Source of the DNA: Artemia franciscana
Taxonomy: Eukaryota > Arthropoda > Branchiopoda > Anostraca > Artemiidae
DNA: 64,000 bases
NCBI RefSeq assembly: GCF_032884065.1
Contig: NC_088867.1
Coordinates: 57,982,675-58,046,674, forward strand
Reading direction: 5' to 3'
In this document: piece after piece, positions 23,880 through 35,319 of the stretch
Numbering within the stretch: position 1 is the first letter of the stretch
How the letters are laid out: each line of letters opens with the position of its first letter
Notes under the pieces: model-generated
Seen by the model: the letters and a program-made list of their open reading frames with translations, nothing else
Database searches by the model: none
Told to the model about the DNA's origin: nothing
Translations under genes and position numbers: made by a program

Positions 23880-25170
23880 TTGACATTGAATCTCTTCAAT
23901 GTCACCGAATATGGTCGGGATTTAAAATTAGAGTTTTAAATCACAAGATCCCTTTAGATATCAAATTTCATTAAGATCTGATCACCTGTTCGTAAGTTAC
24001 AAATACCTCATTTTTTCTTATTTTTCCAAATTACTCCCCCATTTTCCCCTCTCACAATTCCACTAAAGAGAGCGGATCCGGTTTGGTTATGTCAGTCACC
24101 TATCTTGGACTTGTGTTTATTCTTTCTACCAAGTTTCATCCTGATCTCTCTGCCTTAAGCGTTTTACAAGATTTTCGGTCCCCCCCCCCCGTAATGACAC
24201 TGGACCCGGTCGGGATAAAAAACTAAGAAATCTGAGTTTCGAGGTTCTTCTAAACATGAAATTTCGTTAAGATACGATCACCCTTTCGCAAGTTAAATAT
24301 ACCTCATTTTTTTTAATTTCTTAGAATTAGCCCCCCTCCCAACTCCCCCAAAGAGAGCAGATCCGTTATGTCAATCCCGTATTTAGGACTTGTGCTTATT
24401 CTTATCACCAAGTTTCATCCTGATCACTCTAAGCATTTTTCCAGAGTTTAGGTTCCGCCCCCCCCCCAAACATCCCCTTCGCCGGATAAGGTTGAAATAT
24501 AATATAAGAGCTCTGAGACATAATTTCCTTCCAAATATCAAATTTCATCAAGGTCTGATCAATCTTTCGTAAGTTAAAAATACCTCATTTTTCTAAATTT
24601 TCAGAATTAACCCCCCCCCCCATTCCCCAAAGAGAAATGTGAAATATCAAATTTCATTAAGATCTGATCACCCTTTCTAAAGTTACAAATACCTCATTTT
24701 TTCTTATTTTTTCAATCGGAATTTAAAACAAGAGCTATGAGACACGATATCCTTCAACACTTCAAATTTCATTAAAGATCCGATCACTCTTTCGTAGGTT
24801 AAAAATACCTCATTTTTCTAATTTGTTCAGAATTAAGCCCCCCCCCCCCACCAACTCCTCCAAAGAGAGTGGTTCGTTCTGGTTATGTCAATCATGTATC
24901 CAGAGCTTGTGCTTGTTTTTCCCACCAAGTTTCATCCCGATCCCGCCACTCTAAGCATTTTCCAAGGTTCTAGGTTCCTCCCCTCCCCCTCCCTCAATTC
25001 TCCTCAATGTCACCGGATCCAGTCGGGATTTAAAATGAGAGCTCTGAGACACAGTATCCTGCCAAACTTCAAATTTCATTAAGATCCCATCACCTGTTCG
25101 TAAGTTAAAAATACTTCATTTTTTCAATTTTTTCCGGATAAATTGGTTAATACCAAGTGCCATAAAAAAG
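23880..25170 (+). repeat. R2 element, plus-strand copy
   Basis: Units with catcctgatc..., caaatttcattaagatctga and cgtaagttacaaatacctca recur with a ~280-bp period. It has long C runs (24179-24190, 24838-24851). It ends with a half tail (aataccaagtgccataaaaa) at ~25148-25168; the head is missing. Confidence 0.8.
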
Positions 25171-25321
25171 AGATTAGTTTATTTGTTAAGAGATATGTCT
25201 ATCTATTATCCGTATATGCGTAATTGCTAGGGCAGTAGAACCAAGGTAGATAGTCATAGAGATAATTTTATTTTACTAATTAAAAGTAAATACATTTTCC
25301 AATTTGGCTGGGTAACTTCAC

Positions 25322-25469
25322 CTACAACAATAAAGTTTGTTTTACCACTAACTGAGTGCGTAGCTTTTCGACCGTATTTCCTAACAAGTTCTTCAGTTTG
25401 GTCAAGCTCTAAAGAATCTAGCACGCCGGTTATGACATAAGTTAATCCAGCCAAGCAGCCTTCAGTCCC
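25322..25469 (-). CDS. RFC1: Replication factor C subunit 1, BRCT-domain exon
   Basis: The exon is flanked on the minus strand by tcttatttcag before 25469 and by a GTGAAG donor after 25322 (148 bases, ending in phase 1). It encodes about 49 residues: GTEGCLAGLTYVITGVLD, then SLELDQTEELVRKYGRKATH and SVSGKTNFIVVG. This is the first two-thirds of the RFC1 BRCT domain, with the GL-x-YVITG strand, the YGRK glycine turn and the KTNFIVVG strand. RFC1 is the large subunit of the clamp loader that places PCNA on primer-template DNA in the nucleus; its BRCT region binds 5'-phosphorylated double-stranded DNA. The preceding exon (28873-29076) ends in phase 0, and the joined text ..NEIPE-GTEGCL.. matches the spacing in animal RFC1. 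Later exons (ATPase domain) are not in the window to the left as far as I can see. Confidence 0.9.
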
Positions 25470-26155
25470 CTGAAATAAGAAGACATTAAACATATTTATC
25501 TAAAAGGAGAAAGGAGGGAATATTCACAATTATCTAATATTATTTCCAAGGACCAAATTAATTGATTGAAAAATAAGTTTTCAACAAAAATTGAAGATCA
25601 ATATTAAAACATAAATAATTAGAAATTACAGCAAGCTCGAGAGGCAAAAAAAAAACAAAACAGATATTACTAAAAACAGAGACAACACCTCTGAAGGCTG
25701 AAGTATCATTTACACTTAATTGAAAATTAAATAGATTCCACAAATTGAAAGCTTTATTGATCCAGTGGATTTTCTATACTTTCGGATATGAATGGTTTTT
25801 AAAGAATATTTTAACGAATATTAGGTCCATTAGAACATAATAAAGCCTTTGATGCAAACTGTGGTAGAAATCGGAGGCCATTTGCAGAGCAGGTAGGTCG
25901 AAATAGGTGCTTTTTATCAATTTATAATTCTAGTCATATTTTTGCAATTAGTGATTTTAAAACAACATCGATGGCACTCACAAAAATATGTGCCTTAAAC
26001 TATTGAAAAGGAGCAGTTTCTTTTAAGATTAAAAAAAAAACAAAAAAAAAACAGCTGAATGATTCAGCTTCCTATCAATATGTAGCTAATAGAATCATGT
26101 CAAATAGTTTTTGGGCTACAAATTATGTGCATACTAAATATACAATAATATATAG

Positions 26156-26433
26156 CAGGGGCGTAATTTGCTATGGGGCATGGGGCTACTGCCCCCTTCA
26201 GACCCAAGTTTGCCATCCCGCTCAGCTGAAATTTATTTTGAAAATAAAAATATGCCTGCATAATTCAAGTGTACATATAAACAGGTCAGTTTTCTTTAGT
26301 ATATCTTTGCCTTTGTGGTACCGCTTCGATCATTTTTCAGTTTTCACTGCCATTTTTACTTGATTTGGTAAAATTGGCTCCAACTTTGACCAGCCTCCCC
26401 CACCCCAATAATTTTGACGAAATTATGCCACTG
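26156..26433. mobile_element. hAT-type MITE, 278 bp, with 8-bp target duplication
   Basis: The ends are caggggcgtaattt and aaattatgccactg, imperfect inverted repeats (12 of 14 matching). They are flanked directly by atatatag on both sides (26148-26155 and 26434-26441). Terminal CAG and an 8-bp duplication are the marks of hAT transposons. There is no transposase; the internal open frame is incidental. Confidence 0.85.
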
Positions 26434-27019
26434 ATATATAGATACATATCATTATATAATTTTACTACAGACACTATTGTCCTCCACTTGTTCTAACAAA
26501 TAATATCACAGGGCCAAGAACCATAGAACCCATCTGCCATCTTCATAGTTTCTACAAAAGAGTGAGAATAAGTACTTGAAGCCTTTGAAATAAATAGCTT
26601 TTTAGTAGGATTAAAAAAAAGGCTGAATAATTTAGTTTTCGTTTGATATTTAGAATTTAGAATCATATCAATAGTATTTGGGCTAAAAAGTACCTATAGA
26701 CTACACATGCTATTACCTAAAGTAAAATCATTCCATAGAGACTTTGTAGAGTGTATACAGGATTTTTTCAGGAAGGAGGTTATTTTTTCGGGTAGAACGG
26801 AAGAGAGGGGGGGGGGGGTAATAAAAACTCTTATTTATATGAATTTATGTTACTTTTTTGAGACTCAGTAAAAAATTTAGAGAGAGGGCAGACCCGGTAA
26901 AACCCCTTGGATAATCCTTATGGTGCTCTAAATGATAAAACCGTAGGGCCCAGAAACACAAGACGTATCTAATTACTTAAAATAGAGCAAAAACTGATTT
27001 CTGAAGCTTTTCAATAGAA

Positions 27020-28450
27020 CAGCTTCTGAGAAAAAGAAGCAACTGAAGATAACTAAGAAAAATAAGGCTCCAAGTGCTGCTAGTGTGGTAAATGAGTTTC
27101 TTAAACATGGTGGCTCTACGGCTAGAAAAAAGCTACTGAAGATTATGAATATGATTTTGAAAAAGGGGTAGTACCTAAAGATTTTAGGAAAACCTCAATT
27201 GAAACACGGTACAAAAAAGGTGATAAGAATGTGTGTCGTAATTATGGAGGCATTAGTCTTGTCTCTTTAGGTAGCAAGTTATTTAGTCATATGATACTTT
27301 TTAGACTGAGAGATGTTGTAGACAAAGTTTTAAGAGAATAACAGTGCGGTTTTTGAAGAGGTAGAGGATATGCAGATCAAATTTTAATTTTTAGGTTAAT
27401 AAGTGTTCGATTCTGTTGATACAAGAGTTTTTGTAAAGGTCTTATCGATGTATGGTATACAACACAAATACATGAAAGTGGTTAGTGCTATGTGCGAGAA
27501 TAACACTGCTGCGGTTCAGGTAAGAAATGAAGTTAGCAGCTAGTTTTAAATTAAAACAGGAATAAAGCAGGGTTGTGTTCTATCCCCCTTTATATGGATC
27601 ATTTTGATTGACAATGTCATAAAGGGGACAGGAAAGGAAATGGGAGACCGCAGAATCAAATGTGGAGGAATAATTTTCCTGGACTTAGATTATGCTGATG
27701 ATTTAAGAATCCTACATGAAAGTGTGTGCAAAATGAATGAACTTTTAGAGGTTTTGCGAGTTCAGATTGCTAGAATAGGTTTGAAAATTAAGGTTAAGAA
27801 GACTAAGTTACAAAGGATAGGAGTAAATGAAAATGAAAAGGTGACGTTGGGTAAGCAGCTTCACTTACCTTGGTTACATTATTAGTAAAGACGGTGGGAG
27901 CAGTGGAGATGTTAAAAGTAGAATAGCCAAGGCTCAGGGTGTTTTTAGCAGTTAAAAAAATTTGGAAGAATAGGAAGATAAGCCTGCAAATCAAGATTAC
28001 AATATTGGAAGATACAATGATGACAGTGGTCACATATGACTCTGAAGCATGGGATTTCTGAAAAGCGAATGAAGATTTACTAGATGTTTTCCAGAGAGAT
28101 TACCTACGAATTGTTTTGGTTACCCGGCCGACTCACCGTATTTCAAACTGTAGGCTGTACGAAAAATGTGGTTTAATGTTGCTTTCTAAGGCTATAATGA
28201 AAAAAAGATTGAGAGGGCTAGAGCATAATCTTCGAATAAAGAATGATAGATTGCCAAAAATTGTCCTTTTCAGCCAACCGTCTAGAGCTAGGGATGAGAC
28301 AATGTCATGAAGAAAGATATAAAGAAAAGGGAACTTCATAGGAGGGTGTAAGAAGGGACGCTTTGAAAAGATGGGGATGGAGGAGGAGCGTGCATTGCTG
28401 CGTTGGCCTCAGGCAGCCTGGTGCTGCAGTGGGTTGTTAGTAGCAGTAGT
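27020..28450 (+). pseudogene. Non-LTR retrotransposon (endonuclease-reverse transcriptase type), 5' truncated wreck
   Basis: Decayed RT coding text runs left to right: KAPSAASVVNEFLKHGG near 27070, KTGIKQGCVLSPFIWIILID near 27555, DLDYADDLRILHESV (catalytic YADD) in an open stretch at 27604-27885, then after a shift the YIISKDGG block. It ends with the conserved tail KIWKNRKISLQIKITILEDT, DLLDVFQRDYLRIVL, RLYEKCGLMLLSKAIMKKRL and an AAWCCSG-like end before a GTAGTAGTTAGT tail. Frameshifts and stops are many, and the endonuclease is absent. The family resembles RTE-type elements; the clade is an inference. It lies antisense to RFC1 inside its intron. Confidence 0.88.
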
Positions 28451-28872
28451 TAGTGGTAAGTAACTGAATAAGTTGGCCTCCTTGTGGCATATAGCAAATA
28501 GAATAAGCAACATATACTTAAATGTATTTTTCTCCATATCAAGACGGAAAACAACCTTCACAATTACATTTTAACACAATTAATCGTTGTAAAAAATAAT
28601 GACAGGTTAAGTTCGATCACAAAAATTTACGCTTCTTTTCTTAAGTAAAAAATAAATAAATGACAAAATTTTAACTTTAACACTCAAATTAGATTTTAGT
28701 TAGTCAATGAACTTGCTGAAAGCTCCATATGGACACTGCAACCACCAAGTCCTCTTTGACATATTCAAAGCAATGATAAAAAAAAAAGGATTTAGGGGTT
28801 TACAGCATGTGCTAATTGCAAATAAAAAGTGACTTGCATCCCTATTTTGTTTATAAGTCTCAAAATGAATAC

Positions 28873-29076
28873 CTCTGGTATTTCATTACTTCCAAGATTT
28901 TTACGTCCTTCTCTTGCCAGATATTGCTGATAATTGAACAATTTTCGTTTCTGTTCTCCTTCTAAACCACTTTTTTGTTCCTTTTGTTCTACACGATGGG
29001 GTTCGAGTTTAGGTTCATCTTTAACCCTCTTTTCTGCTGGCATTACTTCCAGTTCATAGGTTTTGCCTTTCTTCAC
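28873..29076 (-). CDS. RFC1: Replication factor C subunit 1, exon just before the BRCT exon
   Basis: From 29076 the frame encodes 68 residues: VKKGKTYELEVMPAEKRV, a charged linker rich in Lys/Glu, then KLFNYQQYLAREGRKNLGSN and EIPE, followed by a GTATTC donor. The NYQQYLxREGxKxLGSxEIP stretch is the conserved segment that directly precedes the BRCT domain in animal RFC1, and it joins in frame to the 25469 exon. The 5' boundary is less certain. The only AG after the in-frame TGA is in ctgaaag at 29077, which lacks a good pyrimidine tract. Upstream of the TGA the same frame reads QILNKLASGKANKKKF, lysine-rich like the linker, so the exon may be longer with a premature stop or base error. Confidence 0.87.
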
Positions 29077-31329
29077 CTTTCAGAATTTTTTTTTATTAGC
29101 CTTTCCTGACGCCAATTTATTTAATATTTGCATCTCAGGAGCAACATTTTGATTTTATCTTTCTTTATATGGTAAAGATTTCAGTTTACTTCAAGAAAAT
29201 AGTGAGGCTGTAGTATATGTGACTTAATGCCAAGTGTGCACCTCAAACCAGACTCATGAATATTACACTACATATTAGAAAGCTGGATATAATGCATGTC
29301 TCGCTGTCCTTGATCCAGAACCGAACAACACGAGAGGTGAAGTGTAGTGCTACAGTCAACATAAGAAAGGGATTTCTCAAGTTTTTCTGTAAAGCTCTCA
29401 TTTTTTTCAGCCATAGTCCTACTTTAAAGCTCAGTTTCAGCCTTTCCAACATGCAGTGTCACATTCATTAATTTTGTTTTGGACCCCAACTGATGTATCC
29501 CAGGAAGCTGAAGAAAAAAGTCTTTATTCATCCTTAAATAAGCAATGGTCATTATCTCAGGATCTTCTGATGTTGAGGTCAACTGTTGTTGAGTTATAGT
29601 CATTGGGCATTGTATGAAACAAGTGTAAGACAATCCAAGACAATGAAACTGGTATCAGTCTTAAATTAAACTTACACTAAAATTGAGAGAGTCTAAGTGG
29701 CACGACGATTCCCTGGTCAGTGGCCCAGCCACCAAAATATTTCATTATAATAATAAATTGTATAAAATTACAGATCAGCTGAAAGACGAACAATTTTCGT
29801 GTTTTCTAAATTTAGGCATAAATTGGTCCAAGAACTTCAGACTGCCCTCCTATCACCAGCTTTTCATCATATTAGACTTGTTGCTCCCTATTTGAAGCGG
29901 AATAGTGACAGAATAAAGATTCTATCGGTATGACCACAGGCACTTGGCTCCTCCAAGACAACCTTCTACCATCAAATTTTCAAAAAAAGTAGAGAGGAAT
30001 TTTGTTCACCAATTGGCTTGAAATTTATGGGGCAGACACCCGAGGCTAACAGGACATGATGGGACAAAGTGACATAAACAAGAAGAATCATTTCTAAAAC
30101 CGCTTTACTATTCTTTGACCAACAATCTATTTGAAACTTATGAAGCAAGCAATTTTTAGCCAAGGGAAAGCAGATGAATTTCCTTTGGCACCCAAAACTT
30201 CTGAGGTTTATCTGATTTCCAAGTCAAAGTGTCTGTATTAAGTAAAAACTTGGTAGGGAGGTACCTACAGCCAAAGACCAAAGCTGTTTTGGTTGACCTG
30301 AACATGAAGAAAATTCGGTTCTAGAAGAGCTTGTGATAGCCTTTTGAAAAACAATATTAGCTTATCCTTATGTTTCCTGAAACTGCAAACCATGGCACAA
30401 TGTTACTCCAGCAACACTTTGGTCAGCAAAGCCAACAAACAGTTGCTGCAATATTGCTCTATCGAAAAAAATCTAGCTTCTTGCTTACAGGATAACTTAC
30501 TCGAGCCGTGATTTATCTAGGGTACACCTGCCCTGGCATGGTAGGTTCAAATTCATACTCGATTGAGAAAAAATATTCCATTAAAACAAAATATCAGAGA
30601 ATTTTCCTGTTTTCAAGATTTAAGACCCCCATTTGCAAGCTCAAGAAAACTCAGTTATTTTTTCGTTCTCGTGCTGATCTGCTCTTAATCTGCTGATCTG
30701 CTTTAATGCTTAACTTTGTGTGTGATTTAGGGCCGTAAGCGTTAAATCATACATCTAAAGTGTTCTACAGAAAATGACAGAAGATGAATAATGGTAGAGT
30801 TAACAAAAGACTTTGTAACAAGTTTTGACAAATTTCCATTTTATATCTGGTTAGCTCCTAAGTGACTTTACCGAACTCTATTTGAAAGAAACAACAGATG
30901 CCATCCGTACAAATTTCCATTTTATATCTGGTTAGCTCCTAAGTGACTTTACCGAACTCTATATGAAAGAAACGACAGATGCCATCCGTACCCTCAGTCA
31001 GTTTATTTGGAAGTTATTACCGGTATAAATATTAGCAAATAAGTTTTTTGCACTGTAAATAGACGTAAAGTAAAAAATATATTTTTTACTTTGGACAGAA
31101 TCTAGGGTTGAGTTTAATCCCTTAAAAGAATATCTTCAGAGGGGGGAGGGTGTAGGGCCTAATCATTCAAGAACACAGACTTTCACACCAAATTACCAGG
31201 ATTCATGTTTACTTTCTTTATCATCAGAAACGGTACTTTTTAAATTATCAGAGACGCAATCTAACATAAATTTTGTTTTGGGAACTAAGGCATTAGAAAG
31301 AGTTTTTTCTCTCATACAGATAGGTGTGC
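29077..31329. other. No coding exon recognised; probably RFC1 intron or 5' flank
   Basis: A ~35-bp imperfect inverted repeat pairs 29255-29290 (atgaatattacactacatat) with 29425-29470 (complement atgaatgtgacactgcatgt). The frames around it are not recognised. A tandem duplication lies at 30831-30989. The remaining sequence shows no gene. Confidence 0.5.
30831..30989. repeat. Recent ~79-bp tandem duplication
   Basis: The block caaatttccattttatatct ... acagatgccatccgta occurs twice in a row with only about three differences (for example tttgaaagaaacaac versus atatgaaagaaacgac). Confidence 0.92.
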
Positions 31330-33480
31330 ATAGGTCTGTGGGTCCTCTACAAAATACTACTACTGCTAACAAGACACTGCAGTATCAAGCCGCCCAAGGC
31401 CATTACAGCTACGCAAGTTCCTCCTCCATCCTAATCTCTTCAAACCTCCCTCTTCACATATTCCCAGGAAGTTCCCATTTCCCTAAAAAATTTTCTTACG
31501 TCACTATCCCACACAAACCAAATACGATCTGCTTTTCGTTTAGCCATAGTCGGTTGGCCGAAAAAGACAGTCTTTCGAAATATGTCATCCGTCATCTGAA
31601 GAACGTACCCTAGCCCTTCCAACGTTTCTCTCACCTTAACCAAACTTAAGAAAGGAAAAACGTGTATAATTATAAAAAACAGTGGAACAAAAAAAGGAAC
31701 AGCAGCAGCAAACTTTAAATAATAAAAATCCAAATATATTGACTCCATGTCGGAGAAACTTTGCAAATGAAAAAAAAAATTAAAGTTGAATTAAACACAA
31801 GGTATAAAGACAAAGAAAGAACAAAAGCAAAGAAAAACAAAAAAAACGAATAAATAAAATCATATCTTAGTAACTTCCAAAATGCTGCAATCAGTGTATA
31901 AGCCTGAATAAGCACACAGAAACAACAAAGCACTGTCTCTGGTACACCAAATTGTGCCTCGTACTATTTCAGATTGGCAACGAGATATTTTTATTTTCTG
32001 GATGTTTATTCAGGCTTTTACCCGGATTGCAGTATTTTGAAGGTTATTCAGATACGAGTTTTATTTATTGATTTTTTTTTTCTTTATACGCTGCATTCAT
32101 TATATTTAAACTTTTATAATTTAAAGTTTGTTTTTCCACTGTTTGATTAAAATTATACCCATTTCTCTCTCTCTTAAATTCTGTAAATAGAAAAGCAATG
32201 TGGTCTAAGAAATAAATCTAAAAAGAGGGATTCAACCACACCTTTCATAAATTTCTCTGGAAGACATCTAGCATATCTTCTTCCGTTTGTCGGAGCGCTC
32301 CTGCTTCAAAATTATACTTGATCCATGTCATCACTGTAAATTGCTGTATTCTAATCTTAGTTCACACACGTAACTTCGTATTGTTCTAAACTTTTTCAAC
32401 TGTAAAAAAAAACCTGAGCCTTGGCTATTCTACTTTTAATATCTTCACTGCACCAACCATCTTCACTAATAACACTACCTAGGTACATGAAGCTGTCCCC
32501 ATCATCGATCTTTTCGTTACCAACGTCACCTTTTCATCAATAATTTTTCCTAGCCTTAGCGATTTATTTTTCTTAACATTGATTTTCAAACCTATCCTAG
32601 CACCCTGAACTCGCAAAACCTCTAAAAGTTCATTCATTTGGCTAACACTTTATCTAGGACGCTTACGTCAACAGCATAATTTTAGTCCATGAATGTTTTA
32701 CTTCCCATTTGATTGCTTGTTCTCCCATACCTTTGTTGTGCTCCTTGAGACAAAGTCTATCAAACTGATCCCTTTAAAGTGAGATAGAACATAACCCTTC
32801 TTAGCTACTGATTTAATACTAAATCATCTACTAGCCTCATTTCCTACCTTTAACATAGCAGTAGTTATTCTTGTACGTAGCAATAATTACTTTAATATAT
32901 TTATCTCGTATACCATATCAGAATAAGACCTTCGCTAAAGCTCCTCTATCAGTTGAATCACATTCTTGGTCATAATCTATAAAACTGAAGACTAGAGGCA
33001 TTTGATGACTCAGACGCTTCTCAACTGTTAGCCTAAGAGCGAAAAACCGCACTGTTCTTCTCTTAAAATTTATGTATACAATATCTCAAAGCCAAAAAAG
33101 TATCATCATATTAAGTATTTTGCTACTTACAGAAACAAGGCCTTTTTTTATACAGGGTTAAATTAAAGTTTTTAAAATTGCTTGGTATTTCCCTTTTTCC
33201 AAAAATAATATTCATAATCATCAGTAACATATTTCTAACCCCATAGCCACTGTTTTTAAAAAACTCATTTATCACGCTATCAGCATCTGGGTATAATCGT
33301 TTTTTAGTCCTTTCAGTACTGTTACTATTCTTCCTCACAAATAAATCTTCCTTCACTTCAAAGGTGAAACAAACTTTTACATTCTCCTCTATATATTTTT
33401 CTGTAACTCTATCCTGGCTTAGCATATTCTCAAAATGTTCAAGCCATATTTCTTTAACTCTTATCTTATCACTAATTGTG
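31330..33480 (-). pseudogene. Second wreck of the same endonuclease-RT non-LTR family, minus strand
   Basis: In the minus direction: NMLSQDRVTEKYIEENVKVC and ADSVINEFFKNSGYGVRNML (33425-33123), decayed RT text with a leftover of the YADD region near 32690-32600, LLEVLRVQGARIGLKINVKK near 32630-32570, and an AGALRQTEEDMLDVFQRN block near 32290-32250. After ~620 bp of unrelated AT-rich insert (about 31630-32250) come LEGLGYVLQMTDDIF, FGQPTMAKRKADRIWF and EMGTSWEYVKREV, with the 3' tail ending near 31330 in a TAGCAGTAGTAGT run. Every conserved block is in order. No frame is long enough to function. Confidence 0.85.
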
Positions 33481-33492
33481 GTCCTGTTCCAA

Positions 33493-35190
33493 TCAAACAG
33501 TTCGTGGTAACGAACTGTAGTAAGGAGCGACCCGGCTTAATAGTAAACGAAACTCTAAAAAACGGAATTTCGATACTAAAAGATATATCAAAAGAATCGG
33601 ATTTTTATGCTGATTTTAAATATATAAGTTTCATCAAATTTAGTCTTTGTCATCAAAAGTTACGAGCCTGAGAAAATTTGCCTAATTTTGGAAAATAGGG
33701 GGTAACACCCCCTAAAAGTCATTACACCATCGCATAAAAATTACACCATCGCATTCAGCGTATCAGAGAACCCTATAGAAAAAATTCCAAGGTCCAATCT
33801 ACAAAAATGTGGAATTTCGTATTTTTTGCCAGAAGACAAATCACGGGTGCGTGTTTATTTTTTTTTTTTTTTTTTTTTTTCCCCAGGGGTCATCGTATCG
33901 ACCAAGTGGTCCTAGAGTGTTGCAAGAAGGCTCATTCTAACGGAAATGAAAAGTTCTAGTGCCCTTTTTAAGTGACCAAAAAAATTGGAGGGCACCTAGG
34001 CCCCCTCCCACGCTCATTTTTTTCCCAAAGTCAACGGATCAAAATTTTGAGATTGCCATTTTGTTCCGCATAGTCGAAAACCATAATAACTATGTCTTTC
34101 GGGATGACTTACCCCCCACAGTCCCTGGGGGAGGGGCTGCAAGTTACAAACTTTGACCAATGTTTACATACAGTAGTGGTTACTGGGAAGTGTACCGACG
34201 TTATCAGGGGGATTTTTTTGGTTTGGGTGTGGGGTTCAGGGGAGGGGGCTATATGGGAGTTCTTTCCTTGGAGGAGTATTTCATGGGGGAAGAGAAATTC
34301 AATGAAAAGGGCGCAGGACTTTCTAGCATTACTATAAAAAAAAAACAATGAAAATATAAACATGAAAAAGTTTTTTCAATTGAAAGTAAGGAGAATCATT
34401 AAAACTTAAAACGAACAGAGATTATTACGCATATGAAGGGTTCTAAAAATACTTTAGCATAAAGAGCGAGGTATTTAGGAAGAGATAAATACTTCGCTCT
34501 TTATGCTAAAAATTTTTTAAATAATTTCAACTATTTATTCTACGGCCTTTCTGATTCAGGGGTCATTCTTAAAGAATTGGGATAAAACGTAACGTAAGTT
34601 ATGTACGTTTGTTACGTAAGTTAATTCTTAAGTTACGTTTTTTTTTTACTAATAAAAACGTTCGTTAAAAATTAAAAGATCTAGTTGCCTTTTCGAGTAA
34701 CCGAAAAATTGGAGGGCAACTAGACCTCCTTCCCCACCCCTTATTTCTCAAAATCGTCTGATCAAAACTAAGAGAAAGCCATTTAGCCAAAAAAAGAATT
34801 AATATGCAAATCTCATTTTAGTAATTTATGTACGGAGAGCCAAAATCAGACATGCATTAATTCAAAAACTTTCAGAAATTAAATAAAAAAAAACAAGTTT
34901 TTTTTAATGAAAGTAAGGAGCGACATTAAAACTTAAAACGAACAGAAATTACTCCGTATATGAAAGGGGCTTTTCCTCCTCGACACCCCGCTCCTTGCGC
35001 TAAAGTTTGATTCTTTCTCGCAACTCTACTTTTTAAAACAATAAAAAACTTTAGCGTAAGGAGCGGGGTGTCGAGGAGGAAAAGCCCCTTTCATATACGG
35101 AGTAATTTCTGTTCGTTTTAAGTTTTAATGTCGCTCCTTACTTTCATTAAAAAAAACTTGTTTTTTTTTATTTAATCTTTAACAGGAACA
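33493..35190 (+). repeat. R1, near full-length copy with hairpin head and fold-back tail
   Basis: The head palindrome cagttcgtggtaacgaactg is followed by tagtaaggagcgacccggct. All R1 markers follow in order to the fold-back at 34890-35178. A small second palindrome-like pair (agagcgaggtatttagg...aatacttcgctcttt) lies at ~34458-34505. A run of about 21 T lies near 33858-33878. The small frames in both strands are not protein-like. This is the best copy for defining the family. Confidence 0.85.
34890..35178. repeat. Near-perfect fold-back element, ~125-bp arms
   Basis: The left arm (aacaagttttttttaatgaa ... gacaccccgctccttgcgct) and the right arm (agcgtaaggagcggggtgtc ... ttcattaaaaaaaacttgtt) are almost exactly complementary around a ~50-bp centre. 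Near identity implies recent formation or arm homogenisation. It would fold into a long hairpin if transcribed. Confidence 0.92.
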
Positions 35191-35319
35191 AATCTAGATT
35201 GACTATTCCCTCTCAATTTATTAATATACCTATATCAGTACAATATTTTACTATTATGCAATCTAGCTGCATGTTCCAGATAAAGAGTCAATTGGAAAGG
35301 TGATCTTGCTCAAAATCAT

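Larger units (their letters stand above)
25470..28872 (-). other. RFC1: RFC1 intron containing mobile-element remains
   Basis: A 3403-base gap between two phase-0 compatible exon ends (donor GAG|GTATTC at 28873/28872, acceptor ttatttcag/GGG at 25470/25469). It holds a hAT-type MITE at 26156-26433, a G run near 26806-26818 and an antisense LINE wreck at 27020-28450. Nothing else is recognised. Confidence 0.8.

Noticed and set aside
29243-29633. Minus frames of 69 codons each (ending GIHQLGSKTKLMNVTLHVGK) as possible further RFC1 exons
   Set aside because: No similarity to the RFC1 N-terminal region, and part of the text is an inverted repeat of its neighbour; no splice sites support it.
31278-31613. 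111-codon plus-strand frame
   Set aside because: It lies antisense over the recognisable 3' end of the minus-strand LINE; a shadow of that coding text.
34092-34363. Several frames of 63-84 codons in R1, one with a WVWGSGEGAIWEFF-like stretch
   Set aside because: They are not conserved as frames in other R1 copies; G-rich repeat text read through.
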